DNA of 64,000 nt from Channa striata (GCA_033026295.1 CM065173.1:5208001-5272000), one strand, 5' to 3'; positions 22,515 to 33,109 are shown, numbered from the stretch's first letter. Notes: generated from the sequence alone by a model not told the origin. Numbers and translations: made by a program.

Positions 22515-23296
22515 TGAAACAAATAAATTAATCAAACTACAAGCATATCTAAAAGACATAAGGGACTGGATGACGTATAATTTCCTTCTTCTAAACTCAG
22601 ATAAAATTAAAGTTATTGTATTTGGGCCTAAAAGAAACATGTTTTCTAACCATATCGTTACTTTAGATGACATGACTCTGGCCCACAGTAGTGGGCCAGA
22701 GTCATTTTTGACCAGGATTTGTCATTTAGCTCACACATAAAACAAATCTCTAGAACAGCCTTCTTCCACCTAAGGAACATTGCCAAAAGTAGGAGCATCC
22801 TGTCCCAAAGCGATGCTGAACAACTGGTCCATGCATTCTTTATTTCTAGATTGGACTACTGTAATTCTCTACTTTCAGGCTGCCCCAGGAATTCTCTAAA
22901 AAGCCTCCAATTAATCCAAAATGCTGCAGCAAGATTATTGACTGGGATTGGTAAGACAGATCATATTTCACCTTCATTAGCTTCTCTCCATTGGCTTCCA
23001 ATTAAATGTAGAATAGAATTTAAAACCCTTCTTACCTATTAAGCTCTAAACGGTCAACTCCATCATATCTAAAGTATCTCCTAGTACCATATCATCCTAC
23101 TAGACCACTTCGGTCCCAAAATGCAGGCCTACTTATGGTTCCCAGAATTTCCAAAAGTAGAATGGGAGGCAGAGCCTTTAGCTATCAAGCTCCTCTCCTG
23201 TGGAACCAGCTCCCAGTCCAGATTCGGGAAGCAGACACCCTCCCTATTTTTAAGACTAGGCTCAAAACCTTCCTCTTCGATAAAGCTTACAGTTAG
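22515..23296 (+). pseudogene. LINE RT thumb and C-terminal region
   Basis: Recognisable pieces occur in three frames: a block with MTYNFLLLNSDK in the frame of 22489-22740, then SHIKQISRTAFFHLRNIAK and SRLDYCNSLLSGCP in the frame of 22719-23042, and finally SKSRMGGRAFSYQAPLLWNQ and TRLKTFLFDKAYS in a third frame ending at the TAG at 23294-23296. These are typical conserved blocks of the C-terminal half of L2-type ORF2. A stop TAA at 23041-23043 and the frame changes show long neutral decay. The first frame change coincides with the perfect hairpin at 22672-22705. Confidence 0.85.
22672..22705. repeat. Perfect 15-bp inverted repeat with 4-base loop
   Basis: ATGACTCTGGCCCAC (22672-22686) is followed by AGTA and then its exact reverse complement (22691-22705). 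It sits within LINE coding sequence just before the VIFDQD-type segment and replaces the expected residues. It therefore arose after insertion or in this lineage, most simply by a template switch during replication. Confidence 0.95.
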
Positions 23297-23395
23297 TTCT
23301 AGTCCTGCTGCTACAGGTTTAGACTGCTGGGGGACCAAGCCCTGATGCACTTAGACACTGTCCTCCTCTCAGCCCATCATAAATTGGCGCTATTT

Positions 23396-23450
23396 TGTCT
23401 AGATCCAAGAGGGTTTTTGTTTTGTTTGTTCGTTTAGTTTTTCTATATAA
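23396..23450 (+). repeat. 55-bp repeat block A (copy 1), behind LINE
   Basis: The block starts TGTCTAGATCCAAGAGGG, continues as a T/G-rich run and ends TTTTTCTATATAAAT. A copy with only a few differences lies at 26268-26322 in the same orientation. Here it follows directly on the LINE 3' UTR words, so it is probably part of the LINE 3' UTR. Confidence 0.75.
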
Positions 23451-23580
23451 ATATTTTTTTAAACATCTTCATATCAACTTTATATTATCAACTTCTGTCT
23501 TCATCCTTTCCTTAATTCTGGTCAAGTGTGCATCTGTATGTCACTGTTCAAGCAAAGTAAATGAATTTACACATTGACAC

Positions 23581-25811
23581 AAACATTGACATTCTTAGAA
23601 ATAAAATAGATTTAACTGTTATTTTTTTATATATATTAGTCAACACAGACATTGTCCTGCCTTCCAAGAAATATCAAACATTCTTTCAAATCCAGCAGGT
23701 ACAGAGAAACATAAATTATAAATGTCTGCGTCCATTTGTTTAATCAGGACCAATCTTTCCTCTTCACCAGCTCTTCAGTTTGGTTTCTACCAACTTCCTC
23801 AGCTTGTTCTTCGTTCTTCACCACCCAGTGAAGCCAAGTGTCATTTGGTGTTGGGCACACGGTGACTTCATTCGAGCTCATTTATAACAGAGGAAGAGCT
23901 GAGAGCGAGCATCAAGCCAGAAAAAAGCAAAACACTGAAAACACTGAAAGACGCTTCTGCAGAGCTGCTGTGAGCCGCTGTCAGGTGATAATTACTGTGT
24001 GTGGGTTTCACCACTCTAAGCAACACCTTTCACATACATGCGGTTTCATACACTGGTAGGTTAAACATGCTGCTCGTTAAAAACTAGAGCAAAACAGAAG
24101 TTTCTGCAAATAACAGTGAAAAATCCACTTTTGTAGCTACATAACATTAATCAACATCAAATTATCCAGCACGTCAGTCAGAGATTATTTGTTGGATAAT
24201 TTGAATGGAATATGTTCTGTGAGCAAAGCACCTGAACAAACAGACAAGCTCAACTGTGCTTGTGTAGTTTTTTGACCGAGGCCCACCATGCGCTGCTGTG
24301 AAACTACGTGCTCCCTCTTCACCCGATCAAAACATAGAAAACTCAAGGTTTTCTCTTCGGTGTTGACACACTCGGTGTAACAAACAGTCGTCTGATAGTG
24401 AAGGGGAAGCGTGAGGACACCAGAGTGAGACTGTCAGAGCCTCCGAGCCGCGTGTAACAGGTAGCACCAAGCGTGAGCTGGCGTCACGCCCGAGTTTGTC
24501 GTCGCGGCTCTGACTGATGTTTCGACAGAGGGACGCTCCGGTCCACAATGCTTGTTGACAAAGCAGCTGTTTGACCAGCCTCTGTTTCGACAGCGCTCAC
24601 TGCTTTCAAAGAACTGCAGTTTTTTCTCTTTTTGTGCCGAGCTAGATGTGTTTCTGCAGTGTCCTTCACCTTGTCTCGTCTTCCCCCCAGCTTTCCTTTG
24701 ATTTCTGCTGCGGCGAGTGTTTGCATTGCAGCTCCCCGACACGTTCATCGCCCTGAGCAAGCGTCCTGTTGTCTACTGTACCTCTGAAATTTGTGGGTCC
24801 AGCCGGACGGTGGTATTAAATATAAATCACCTGAGAGGTTCAAGGGGAGTTCAGGCCAAGACAAGTGTGTTCAAACATTTCCACATTGAAAAATATATGA
24901 TTGTTTACCTCGGGAAAAGTTATTACTGCTCATTTGATGGTCCCGAGTGAGAAAGGTCACAGAGTTTTCACAACCGTTTCTGCAGAGAGACTTTGTCAGA
25001 GCGGTTTCACTTTCACTCTGTTTGCAGAAACCTGCATGTACACGGTTCAGATAAGACTTAAGTTTCAATCCAAATCCAAAAACATACAATCTACGCAAAT
25101 GTCAGAAGTAGATATAACACTGTGCTCATATGTTTTAATGCAATAACAAGCAGTTAAACCTCCTCACAACTCTCTGGATGTTCAACCATATCAACTTGAC
25201 TTTCACCTACAGAAGCAAAAGGAGCCAATGGACCAATCACATTGGCATCGCTGTGCCACCTGGATCCATTCCTGGGGAGGGGCACATCATGAGGTTCTTG
25301 TGGGGCTCATGGCCATGCAGTGCCAAGGCGAGACCTACGAGACCAGGGGTAAATTTGCTGTCCTGAAAAAGCCTCAGTAGGTGAACAGTTAAGGTGAAGA
25401 GAGTTCAGGGAAACACCCCCCATAACCCGCCCCATTAAAGGGATCAGTGGGTTGGTGGATCTGGTAAATGTGCAAAGTTCATCCTGGTGATGGATGAAAG
25501 ACCAGCGCGAAAAGTGGAAGACAGATTGTGTGTGAGATCTCCTTTGTTTCTCCACCTGAGCATCCACATTTCATCCATAATTTGATTCATCTGAATAGTG
25601 TTTTGACAGGGACAATGCAGCCAAACAGGACTACAACTAAGCAAGTGATGCTGTGTATAAGGGGCATAGAGCAAAAGCTCATTGGCAGCCCCTGTCTCTG
25701 GTTTGGCTTTTAGGTAAAAACAGACAAATATTAAAATAATCACAGATTGCACAACTCCATGAATATATGAGAAAGGAGACACAGAGTTGATGTCCTACAG
25801 TTGTGACATAT
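23581..25811. other. Non-coding spacer between two LINE fragments
   Basis: No gene is supported. A 13-bp inverted repeat with one mismatch lies at 24159-24171 and 24190-24202. 24380-24780 is CpG-richer, and overlapping frames there on the minus strand (24327-24760) look accidental: they are Arg/Ser-rich with no domain. 25307-25782 minus-strand frames likewise show no recognisable motif. Confidence 0.5.
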
Positions 25812-26062
25812 AAATGTGGGCTGAGAGGAGGAAAGTGTCTCAGTCCATCAGGGGTTGGTCCCCCAGCAGTCTAAGCCTATAGCAGCAGGTCTAGAACCAA
25901 CTATAAGGTTTTGAGCCTAGTCTAAAAGTAGAGAGGGTGTCTGCTTCCCGAATCTGGACTGGGAGCTGGTTCCACAGGAGAGGAGCTTAATAGCTAAAGG
26001 CTCTGCCTCCCATTCTGGAAACCTCAAGTAGGCCTGCATTCGGAGAGCCAAGTGGTATAAAT
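25812..26062 (-). mobile_element. L2-type LINE 3' coding end and UTR fragment, inverted
   Basis: Read on the minus strand, this matches the end of the LINE ORF and the first part of its 3' UTR at 23105-23385. It begins near the ACCACTT..ATGCAGGCCTAC word, passes GGCAGAGCCTTTAGCTAT and CCAGCTCCCAGTCCAGATTC, and ends at the CTGCTGGGGGACCA and TCCTCCTCTCAG words. Deletions relative to the first copy lie around the AGAATGG word and after CAAAACCTT, where the segment for the last coding residues is missing. It is a dead fragment. Confidence 0.85.
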
Positions 26063-26267
26063 GTGAGCAGGACATTATGATAAATATGTAAAGGCTTAGT
26101 GAGACTTTTTACTTTATGTGTGAGGACCCACAACGAGCGGCTGTCACGTTCCTATTAGAACGTCATTAAGTAACTTTGAAAAATGTAGTTTCCCTATAAG
26201 AACAGAATGCTCAAAAACTTTCAAAAGGCAGCTTTACTTCTGCATCATCTCCCTCCACCACCACCAC
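26063..26267. other. Spacer between inverted LINE fragment and repeat block A
   Basis: Unique AT-rich sequence with a short (CCA)n run at about 26252-26266. It matches neither the LINE nor block A in my reading. Confidence 0.5.
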
Positions 26268-26322
26268 TGTCTAGATCCAAGAGGGTTTTTGTTTTGTTTT
26301 TTTGTTTAGTTTTTCTAAATAA
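26268..26322 (+). repeat. 55-bp repeat block A (copy 2)
   Basis: This is a direct copy of 23396-23450, with the same TGTCTAGATCCAAGAGGG start and T/G-rich body. Here it is separated by about 200 bp from an inverted LINE fragment, giving an inverted-then-direct arrangement of LINE-derived pieces. Confidence 0.75.
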
Positions 26323-26769
26323 AGCTGAATTCAAATCTTCCCTCCACAAACATTATGATTTAAACTCCTCTTAGTTCCTATTCTAGATTCAAATGTAGCA
26401 TGTTGTTGCTGTTAGTGTGAATGCAGCATTAGCATCAGTGAAATATGCCAATAATAATGCAAACATGACTTTGACAGAAGCTCTTTCTGAAACTGAAGCT
26501 ACTGAAGCTCCTTTCCATAATACTGGGTTATTCATTACTGTGCGTTTTACTCTGCATAATGAAGTAAAATTCATATACAGTTTAAATGGATCATTATATA
26601 CAGTACCGCTCTTCCCTTTACGAACACAGTGAATGAGTGATTTGGGACACAGACACAGGAAGTATAATACGAAGGACGGCCTGTTGTTTGTTGCCTCAGC
26701 TAATGGCTTCACTGCTGAATAATTACCGTCCAACCTGCTCCACTAATGGACACTTACATGACAAACACA
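26323..26769. other. Non-coding spacer, no gene recognised
   Basis: AT-rich unique sequence. The two opposed frames at 26389-26733 and 26417-26632 overlap each other and have no recognisable content. Confidence 0.55.
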
Positions 26770-26936
26770 CAAGCACACACACTTTAGCAAACACGTGTGT
26801 TTATGCACAAACACACACACAGGGCGCATGCAATTACAATAAGACAAGACGCAAATGAGATGTCTTACGCACACACACACACACATAAACACACACACTA
26901 ACACAAACAGTTACAATAAGATGGGACCCAAATGAG

Positions 26937-26985
<49 letters not shown>

Positions 26986-27148
26986 ATATAAATGCAGGCA
27001 CACAATAAAGGGGAGGTTTAAATGAGATCTGTCTCTCTCTCTCTTTCTCTCACACACACACACACACACACACACACGTATATAAATGCAGGCACACAAT
27101 AAAGGGGAGGTTTAAATGAGATCTGTCTCTCTCTTCATCTCTTGCTAA

Positions 27149-27181
<33 letters not shown>

Positions 27182-27186
27182 TTCCT
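26770..27186. repeat. Composite minisatellite with embedded (CA)n and (CT)n
   Basis: Four related units end in AAATGAGA or AAATGAGC at 26853, 26930, 27020 and 27114, spaced 77, 90 and 94 bp. Each unit joins a (CA)n run, a mixed segment with a CAATAA word, the AAATGAG word and, in the later units, a (CT)n run. The last two units are nearly identical over about 60 bp (26981 onward and 27075 onward, starting CACGTATATAAATGCAGG). The earlier two are diverged. The array closes with a long (CA)n run at 27151-27180. Frames through it are simple repeats, not genes. Confidence 0.9.
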
Positions 27187-29199
27187 GTCTGTGAGTGAAG
27201 TGTCAGGTTAAGCAGAATGAATGGACTCTTTCTGAAAACACAAATTGCAAAGTAAACAGATTAGAGTGAAAACAGACTCCTCCACTCCTCCACCCCCTCA
27301 AACCACTCGTCTCTCCATCATCAATCCTCCCTGTCTCTCTCTCTGCGTCTTTGTTTCTCTTGCTCTTCTTGTCTCACTCAACCTTTCTCTTCAGCCTCTT
27401 TTTCCCTCTGTCTTTCCCTGTCCATGCCTCTCGTCCCTGCACGCACATTCTCAGCAGAAACACTTCAGATGAGAACACAACGCATTCATTTTAGTGAAAT
27501 CCCTTCTCGTACAGTATGAACTACAACTTTAAGGACCTATATCGTGCAAATATGCACTTATGTTCTTTTGTTGTATAAACTGAAATTTCATCTAATAAAA
27601 CAGAAAAACATTTAAACTAAAAGAGTAAATATTTAATTTATTTATTTTTTTATATTTTGAAATTAAATATTGTCATCGAGCAGCTTCGGCCTCTGTTACG
27701 ACTGTGAAAAACTTTGCTCTGACTCCTGGTTTGATTGAGTTCTGTGATAAAGCCAGTTTGATTCAATGGTACATATTGTAGCGTACTAAAAAAAACATTT
27801 GACCCGCTGCCGTGTCCCCAGTTGGTCAGCTGGACACAGGAGCTCGCTTACAAACCTCCATCAGCAGCAGTTTTATGATGAAACACGGGTCTTTGTTCTT
27901 CATATTTCACCACCTCTCACAGTGAGATGTCATCATTGTTTTCCAGGACAGATCCAAAATCACACAATAGAGAGGGACCTTTATCCTCCTGCAGAGGACA
28001 GAGACGTGTCTAGTGTTTTGCCCAAAGGAGGGTAGATTTAAAGACGCTCAGAGTTTAGAGTTGGTTTAATGACATTTAATGTGTTTAAATGTTTGTCTGT
28101 CTAATTTACATCAATTGCAAATGTGGCTGTAGATTAAATACTGTCATACTGTGCAGCCTTTGCAGTGAAACGAGTAAAATGTTAGTAACAGGAGAATTTC
28201 GAGATGAAAAAAAGTCTAAAATAGACGAGGTGCAAAAAGACACAGGAGTGAAGAAAACAGCCGCAGGCTTGATTCCCTGCTCATCCATCTGGTGACCATG
28301 GACACATTGACTGGAATGGAGTGGACACTGGGGATTACTCCTTTAGTCTCTGCACCCTAATTTACTCCGTGTCTGTCTCACTCTGTCATCTTCTTTACTT
28401 TGTCTGTCTTCTGCCATTATCTCTTTGCTGTTTCGCTGTCCATCTCTCTGTCTCACTTCCTTTCTCCTCGTTCTCACTACATTTTTGGCTTGTGATCAAA
28501 TCTGACAACATGCTTCGACACACACACACGCACACACACGCTTGTGAACACACACTCACAAGCACGCACAGATTGCAATCAATATGCAATTTCCCCTCTG
28601 TGTATAAAAGATGGACCTACTTGGAGGCCGTCCTGCTGCTTTTGAGTAACGGCACATCCACTTGAAGTGCTGCTATAATTCTCATAACTGCACCGCGTGG
28701 CCCTTAAATTGTGATAAAAAGGATTTCATCTAGTGGGCAGACGCAGGCCCATACGGCCGAGGGAACCGGCGTTGATTTATCCCCGGCTTCCTGTTTCATC
28801 TCTTCTCTTTCCACAGCAAAAACATGAAAGCAGAGAAATGGATTATTAGATGGAGCGTTTGAACAAAAAGAAAGTCATGGCTTTAGAGGCACCAGAGCTG
28901 CTCCTTGGAACAAAACTCTGCTCTGCCTGCCTGCGCTCATCTCACGTCAGGGTTCTGAAGTGAAAACCTTGGGGTTCTATGATACCAAGGGGGTCTGGGC
29001 TGGGTTTTTCATGCCTCAAAATTTGAATTCAGGATATTCAAATAGAGGAAAAGTATCAGTTTGAGGACGAATGTTTGGTTCTGTTTTTGAAAAGGCTAAT
29101 TTCCCAGATCTCCATACATCCACTCAAACCCGCAATACACTGCCTTACTCATGTTTATTATCTGTCAGTATGCAACCTGGATTAGCTTACTCATCTGTG
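27187..29199. other. Non-coding spacer, pyrimidine-rich tracts
   Basis: No gene is supported. Strong pyrimidine strand bias occurs at about 27280-27440 and 28340-28480, which makes long open frames on the + strand (27245-27472, 28321-28665) by chance. 28660-28960 is GC-richer and non-repetitive and could be a regulatory island. A short CACACACACGCACACACACG run lies at 28519-28540. Confidence 0.5.
28519..28540. repeat. Interrupted (CA)n microsatellite
   Basis: Two (AC)n runs are joined by CG dinucleotides. Related ACACAC words continue irregularly to about 28565. Confidence 0.8.
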
Positions 29200-29204
29200 C
29201 TGCC

Positions 29205-29660
29205 AAACGCTTCAGATTCAGATTTGAAAACTTCATTGTCATCCATTTACGTCACAACTATGCATATAAATGATATTTCGTTGCATTTGCTTGTGAGGCA
29301 AAGACAGGGGAAATAAAATCAAAAGTATTTAAAAAAATAAAAAAACAATGCACGTGTGCTGTAAACAGTCAAAAATGTGCCACATAAAGAGGTATGCTAC
29401 AAACAACCCTTAAAAGAATAAAATCATTAATGGAGAGAGTGCATACAATAACAAACTGATGACTGAGTCTCCTTTTGGATTGTCTCTACTGAGTCCAGGA
29501 TTCTGATGGCCTGTGGAAACATCAGACACAAGAAGTCACCGGGTGATCGTTCTGAAACCCGTTCCTTCTTTGTGGACACTTGAACTAAATCCCAGTAAAA
29601 GAGTTTGTGAACGCACAGTTGACTGTGCAGACTGCTGTACAAAGTAATGCTGAAATGGAG
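29205..29660 (-). mobile_element. Probable decayed retroposon remnant, reversed
   Basis: CAGATTCAGATTTGAAAACTTCATTGTCATCCATTTACG followed by ATTTCGTTGCATTTGCTTG (29214-29294) resembles the reversed 3' tail of a widespread fish retroposon (AATGACAATAAAGTT-type tail when read on the minus strand). Farther on, GATTCTGATGGCCTGTGGAAAC at 29500-29521 resembles the inner GATGGCCTGTGGGAAGAA word often found in the same kind of repeat. Everything between is badly decayed. The family is not named because I cannot search a library, and the edges are approximate. Confidence 0.4.
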
Positions 29661-30057
29661 CATTTAAGGAAACATTTTATGGAGATGAAACATATTTTGT
29701 GGAGAGCAAACAAACATTTATGGCACAATTAATCAAACTAATCCGGGCTGGTCATATGGTTGTAGTGTCTGTGTGGTAGTTTTCGTTTAACAGTTTAACA
29801 GGACTGGAGAGTCTGATGCTGTGGCCACCCCTCAGGGGAAGGGCACAATGAGCTTTCACATGTAAAGGAGTCAGTAATCTGATCAGCAGGACTCTGTCTT
29901 AGAGTCAGTCTTTTGTAAAAACAGTGAAGGACTGGATTTGGGTTTTTACCTCACTGCCTTTTATTCACAGACACTTGCTGCCATTCAAAATGTTGTCCTG
30001 TCCCATCAAGAGCAACATGGACTTGCCCAAAGACACCAGGTACAGCTCTGAGTCTAG
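29661..30057. other. Spacer between retroposon remnants
   Basis: No gene. The CTGGAGAGTCTGATGCTGTGGCCACCCCTCAGGGG phrase near 29802 may be more of the neighbouring retroposon remnant, but the match is weak. Confidence 0.4.
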
Positions 30058-30313
30058 TAAATGGTAAATGATCTGCACTCATTTAGCGCTTTTCTACCTG
30101 TTGGTACTCAAAGGACTTTACACTGATTCTTATCTACCCAATCACACACCGATGGGTGAGCTGTTATGCAGCTGACCGACACTCACCAGGAGCAACTAAG
30201 CGGGGTTCAGTGTCTTGCTCAAGGACATTTTGACATGTGACCAGAGGAGCCGGGGATGAAACCAACAACTGTAGGATTGGTGGACAACCACGCTACCAAC
30301 TGCGCCACAATCA
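30058..30313 (-). mobile_element. tRNA-derived SINE (copy 1), reversed
   Basis: On the minus strand the element starts with a tRNA-like head. The polymerase III A-box-like TGGCGCAGTTGGTAG lies at 30307-30293, and a B-box-like GGTTTCATCCCCG, one or two bases off the GGTTCGAATCC consensus, at 30263-30251. The body contains CTTGAGCAAGACACTGAAC, and the tail runs through AAAGCGCT-like and GTGCAG words to ACCATTTAC at 30058-30070. The copy at 51722-51959 has the same order of parts. Copies of this kind are common in percomorph genomes. It is non-coding and depends on LINE enzymes; no target-site duplication is visible. Confidence 0.75.
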
Positions 30314-30599
30314 CCCACAACTACTCCACTCCGCCCTCCGAACTGCTCTTTTTATTGCTGTGTTGTCATATTTGTTGTTTTCGTCCCTGTGGTACGATCG
30401 TACAATCGTCAGGTTCCCTGACCACATACAGTAATTCATTTAGGGATTACTAATCATCTTGTGTCTAAACGTGTGTCAGTGGTGTGGACGGTTTGCGGAG
30501 AGGGTTGGGATGTGAAGGAAACTTATGAAGTGGACTCTCGTAGCAGCTGAGTCCAAACCAGCTGAAGCCTTTGTTTGAGACAGCTGAAATGACAACAAA
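30314..30599. other. Non-coding spacer, no gene recognised
   Basis: Unique sequence. Two plus-strand frames begin within the SINE and run on here; both are accidental. Confidence 0.55.
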
Positions 30600-31080
30600 G
30601 CTCGCTCACTGGTGAGACGCCCACAATCCACGCCACAATTCAATTAAACCAAACAACACAACGTACAGCGGCCCCGTGCTTTCTGGCAGCAATCATCGAC
30701 ACAATTTAGAGACGTCCTGCCTGACCGGACATGCCTACTGGGCCAAGCTTTAGGGGCCCAAAGTCCAATATATTACATAATGGACCCGGCCGCTGGGAAT
30801 GGTCCATTCTCATCTCCCAGGCAACAGGTGAATTTCAACAATGCCCATTTGAGAGGCTCAGAGATTTCTGGAATACAATGCCCCCTCCTGCTGCCAAGCA
30901 TTTATGGTAATGTGCCATTCAGTGGAAGAATGGCGGATTAGTGCAGCGATGGAGCTGGATGAGCTCCATGCCCATCCTGCTACTGGAGGACCCGAGGAGC
31001 CACTGCAGAATGATGGACCTGGGCCAAACCTAGGCACGGCAGGAGGGTCAGGAGATATCTGACGGTCTGTGTAAATTATT
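30600..31080. other. Candidate conserved noncoding island
   Basis: This is the most enhancer-like block of the window by composition. It is balanced, non-repetitive, stop-rich in every frame and dense in short motifs: GGGCCAAGC, CCAATATATTACATAATGGAC around 30762-30782, CAGGCAACAGGTG near 30818 with an E-box-type CAGGTG, and TTTATGGTAATGTGCCATTC around 30901-30920. No frame longer than 60 codons crosses it. Evolutionary conservation is inferred from style, not measured. Confidence 0.4.
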
Positions 31081-33109
31081 ATCGCTTCCTGCCTACTGTG
31101 AAAAAAAAAGACTTAATAGGAAAATAAAACCATTTTAAGAGCTGAATGCCTCTTGATTAATGGAAACACAGTGGACTGTCTTTAATCAGAGAAGCATACA
31201 TAGCTCTTCTTGCCTTATTTGGGTTTAGTGTTGATTTTAGTGATTAGGACAATTGTCAACATCAGGTGTTATGTTAAGAGTTTGTGCAGACAAGAAGTTT
31301 TTATGATTGTCTTGAGTGAAGGTGCAGAAGAAGAAAAGATTTCCTACCGATTTTGTAATTTTCCATTTTCTTTGGTGATTATTGTGGATGGTCCTGAGTG
31401 ATGGTCGAGACCTAACGACCAAGTTTTGTGATGTTAGTGCTAAGAACCAAGACAACAACAAAATGGATGTGACTCATTGTTTAAACTCTTCATCCTGTGA
31501 TGGAGAAAGAGGAGAGAGATCAGGCAGATAGTCAAGGAACAGAGACACTGACGACATCAGCAGCCTGTGAGTCTGCTCTCTAAGCCTCAAGATTAATACC
31601 ACCCGGTGGAGTTAATGTAAAAATATGATGTGGTTTTTATGAAAATATACCAATAAAAGATGAATCCTTCTGAGGATAATAAGCAGCACAATAGGCAGAA
31701 TAACAGACATCAGCCAAGGTTAAATATTTAGGCCAAAGGAAACAAGTTTTCAAATGAAAGACAAGTGTCGGATCTTGAGCCATTCAACAAGTCTGATTGA
31801 CGTTCTGACTTAAAATCATCGTTCTGTCTCGTCGTCAGTCTGCAATCATGGACCAAACAGCCTAACCAATAAGTTTAAAAAAGGTCTTTGAGTGTTTTCG
31901 AGTCAAAATGCAGGACCTGTATGTAAATACTGAAGGTATTTACTGTTAGATTCGGATAGAGTGCTGCTCAGTACAAGTCCATCCTCATTTACCTTAGATC
32001 TGATTCCCAAGAATAGAAAAATAAAAAATAGGTCAAACTTAGCAGGAACTATTATGCCTGACTTTTCTCGACTATTCTCTCCTCAGCAACGGGCTTCCCC
32101 ACGCTACCCCCAGAAACATGCTCCTTCAGTAGACAGCAGAGTGTCAGCAGGGAGGTTGTTGAGGCCGTTTCTGCTGTGAGTGGAGCGTCTCCTCGAGCCT
32201 GGCAGCAGAATATCTGTTTCGTTCTTTCCCTTGGAGAAGCTGGCGGCTGTCAGCGCTGCAGACCGGTCGGCTCTGCTTGCTGTCACCTACGTTCTGTACA
32301 GGAAACAGTCACTGACAGCTGTCAAATCCTCCCCTCCTCCCCCTTCCCGCTCCTCTTCATCCTCCTTTTGGAATTGCTCCTGCAGGCTGACACTGCCCTG
32401 ACAGTGGCCAAGATGCCAACTCGGTCACACCTCATCCATTAGCCATAACGCTGAGGTTACTGCTCCTAACTTCTATGCAAAAGTCTTTTATTTCCTGATG
32501 ATGCGGACTATTCTTGGAGATAATCGGACTGTTGTATAAATACTGGAAAACTGCAGATTCAGGTGAGAGGAAAGCGTCAGCGGTTTTTCAGTGTCAGCTG
32601 TGATAAGGAGGCATCACTGCTTTAGGGCTGAGGTGTCACCTCCGGGCGAGGGGGTTGGCAAGGGACTGTCCGCTGTCACCTGCTGCCAAACGTCTCCCGT
32701 CAGCTCTCACCGGGTTGTATCTCCGGCTGCAGAGATGCGGCAGGAGGTGAGGCAGAAGCCGGTGGCTGATGGCTTTATCGCAGCAGGGAACGGCTTGGGG
32801 GTGAGGGGCGTCTGACTGCTGGAATCACACGGACTGAAAGTTGGCCTGTTGAATGCTCAGATCAGTGTATCGGATGATACAGGACCTAATACCACGCAGG
32901 CAGAGGTGCTTTTTACTCGCCTGGGGCACCAACTTAGAGGGGCCTCAAAAATATACCATGTGCTATTAAGTTTTTTTATAATATAAACCAAAATGGCTCC
33001 CTATTCACAAATATATGTAATCAATATACCGTTTACCACCTACATCTAGGCACCACCCTAATAGGGCCGGGTTCCAAAAACATACCTGCTTTTTTTATCA
33101 CCTGTGCTG
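31081..33109. other. Non-coding spacer, no gene recognised
   Basis: No gene. A run of nine A lies at 31101-31109. 32040-32460 and 32590-32820 are CpG-richer, which explains the overlapping plus-strand frames 31961-32442 and 32591-32815; they lack domain content. 32915-32960 has a CTGGGGCACC..AGAGGGGCCTC phrase that may be a retroposon shard. Confidence 0.5.

Larger units (their letters stand above)
21781..23580 (+). mobile_element. L2/Maui-type LINE retrotransposon, internally deleted and decayed
   Basis: Pieces of the single long ORF of an L2-clade LINE lie in order on the + strand: the end of the AP-endonuclease domain, the start and middle of the reverse transcriptase, the RT thumb/C-terminal region, a natural stop at 23294-23296, and 3' UTR. 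The ORF is broken by stops, shifts among all three frames and at least two internal deletions, one of which removes the RT catalytic YADD block. It cannot be active. Words from the coding end and 3' UTR recur at 25812-26062 (reversed) and 36468-36530 (direct). The 5' edge is lost or unreadable, and the 3' edge near 23580 is approximate. Confidence 0.85.

Noticed and set aside
26911..27099. Cys/Val- and Arg/Glu-rich coding frame
   Set aside because: It is a translation of (CA)n and (CT)n repeats.
26770..27186. CRISPR array because of spaced repeats
   Set aside because: The units are 77-94 bp with internal microsatellites and no unique spacers of constant length; the context is eukaryotic.
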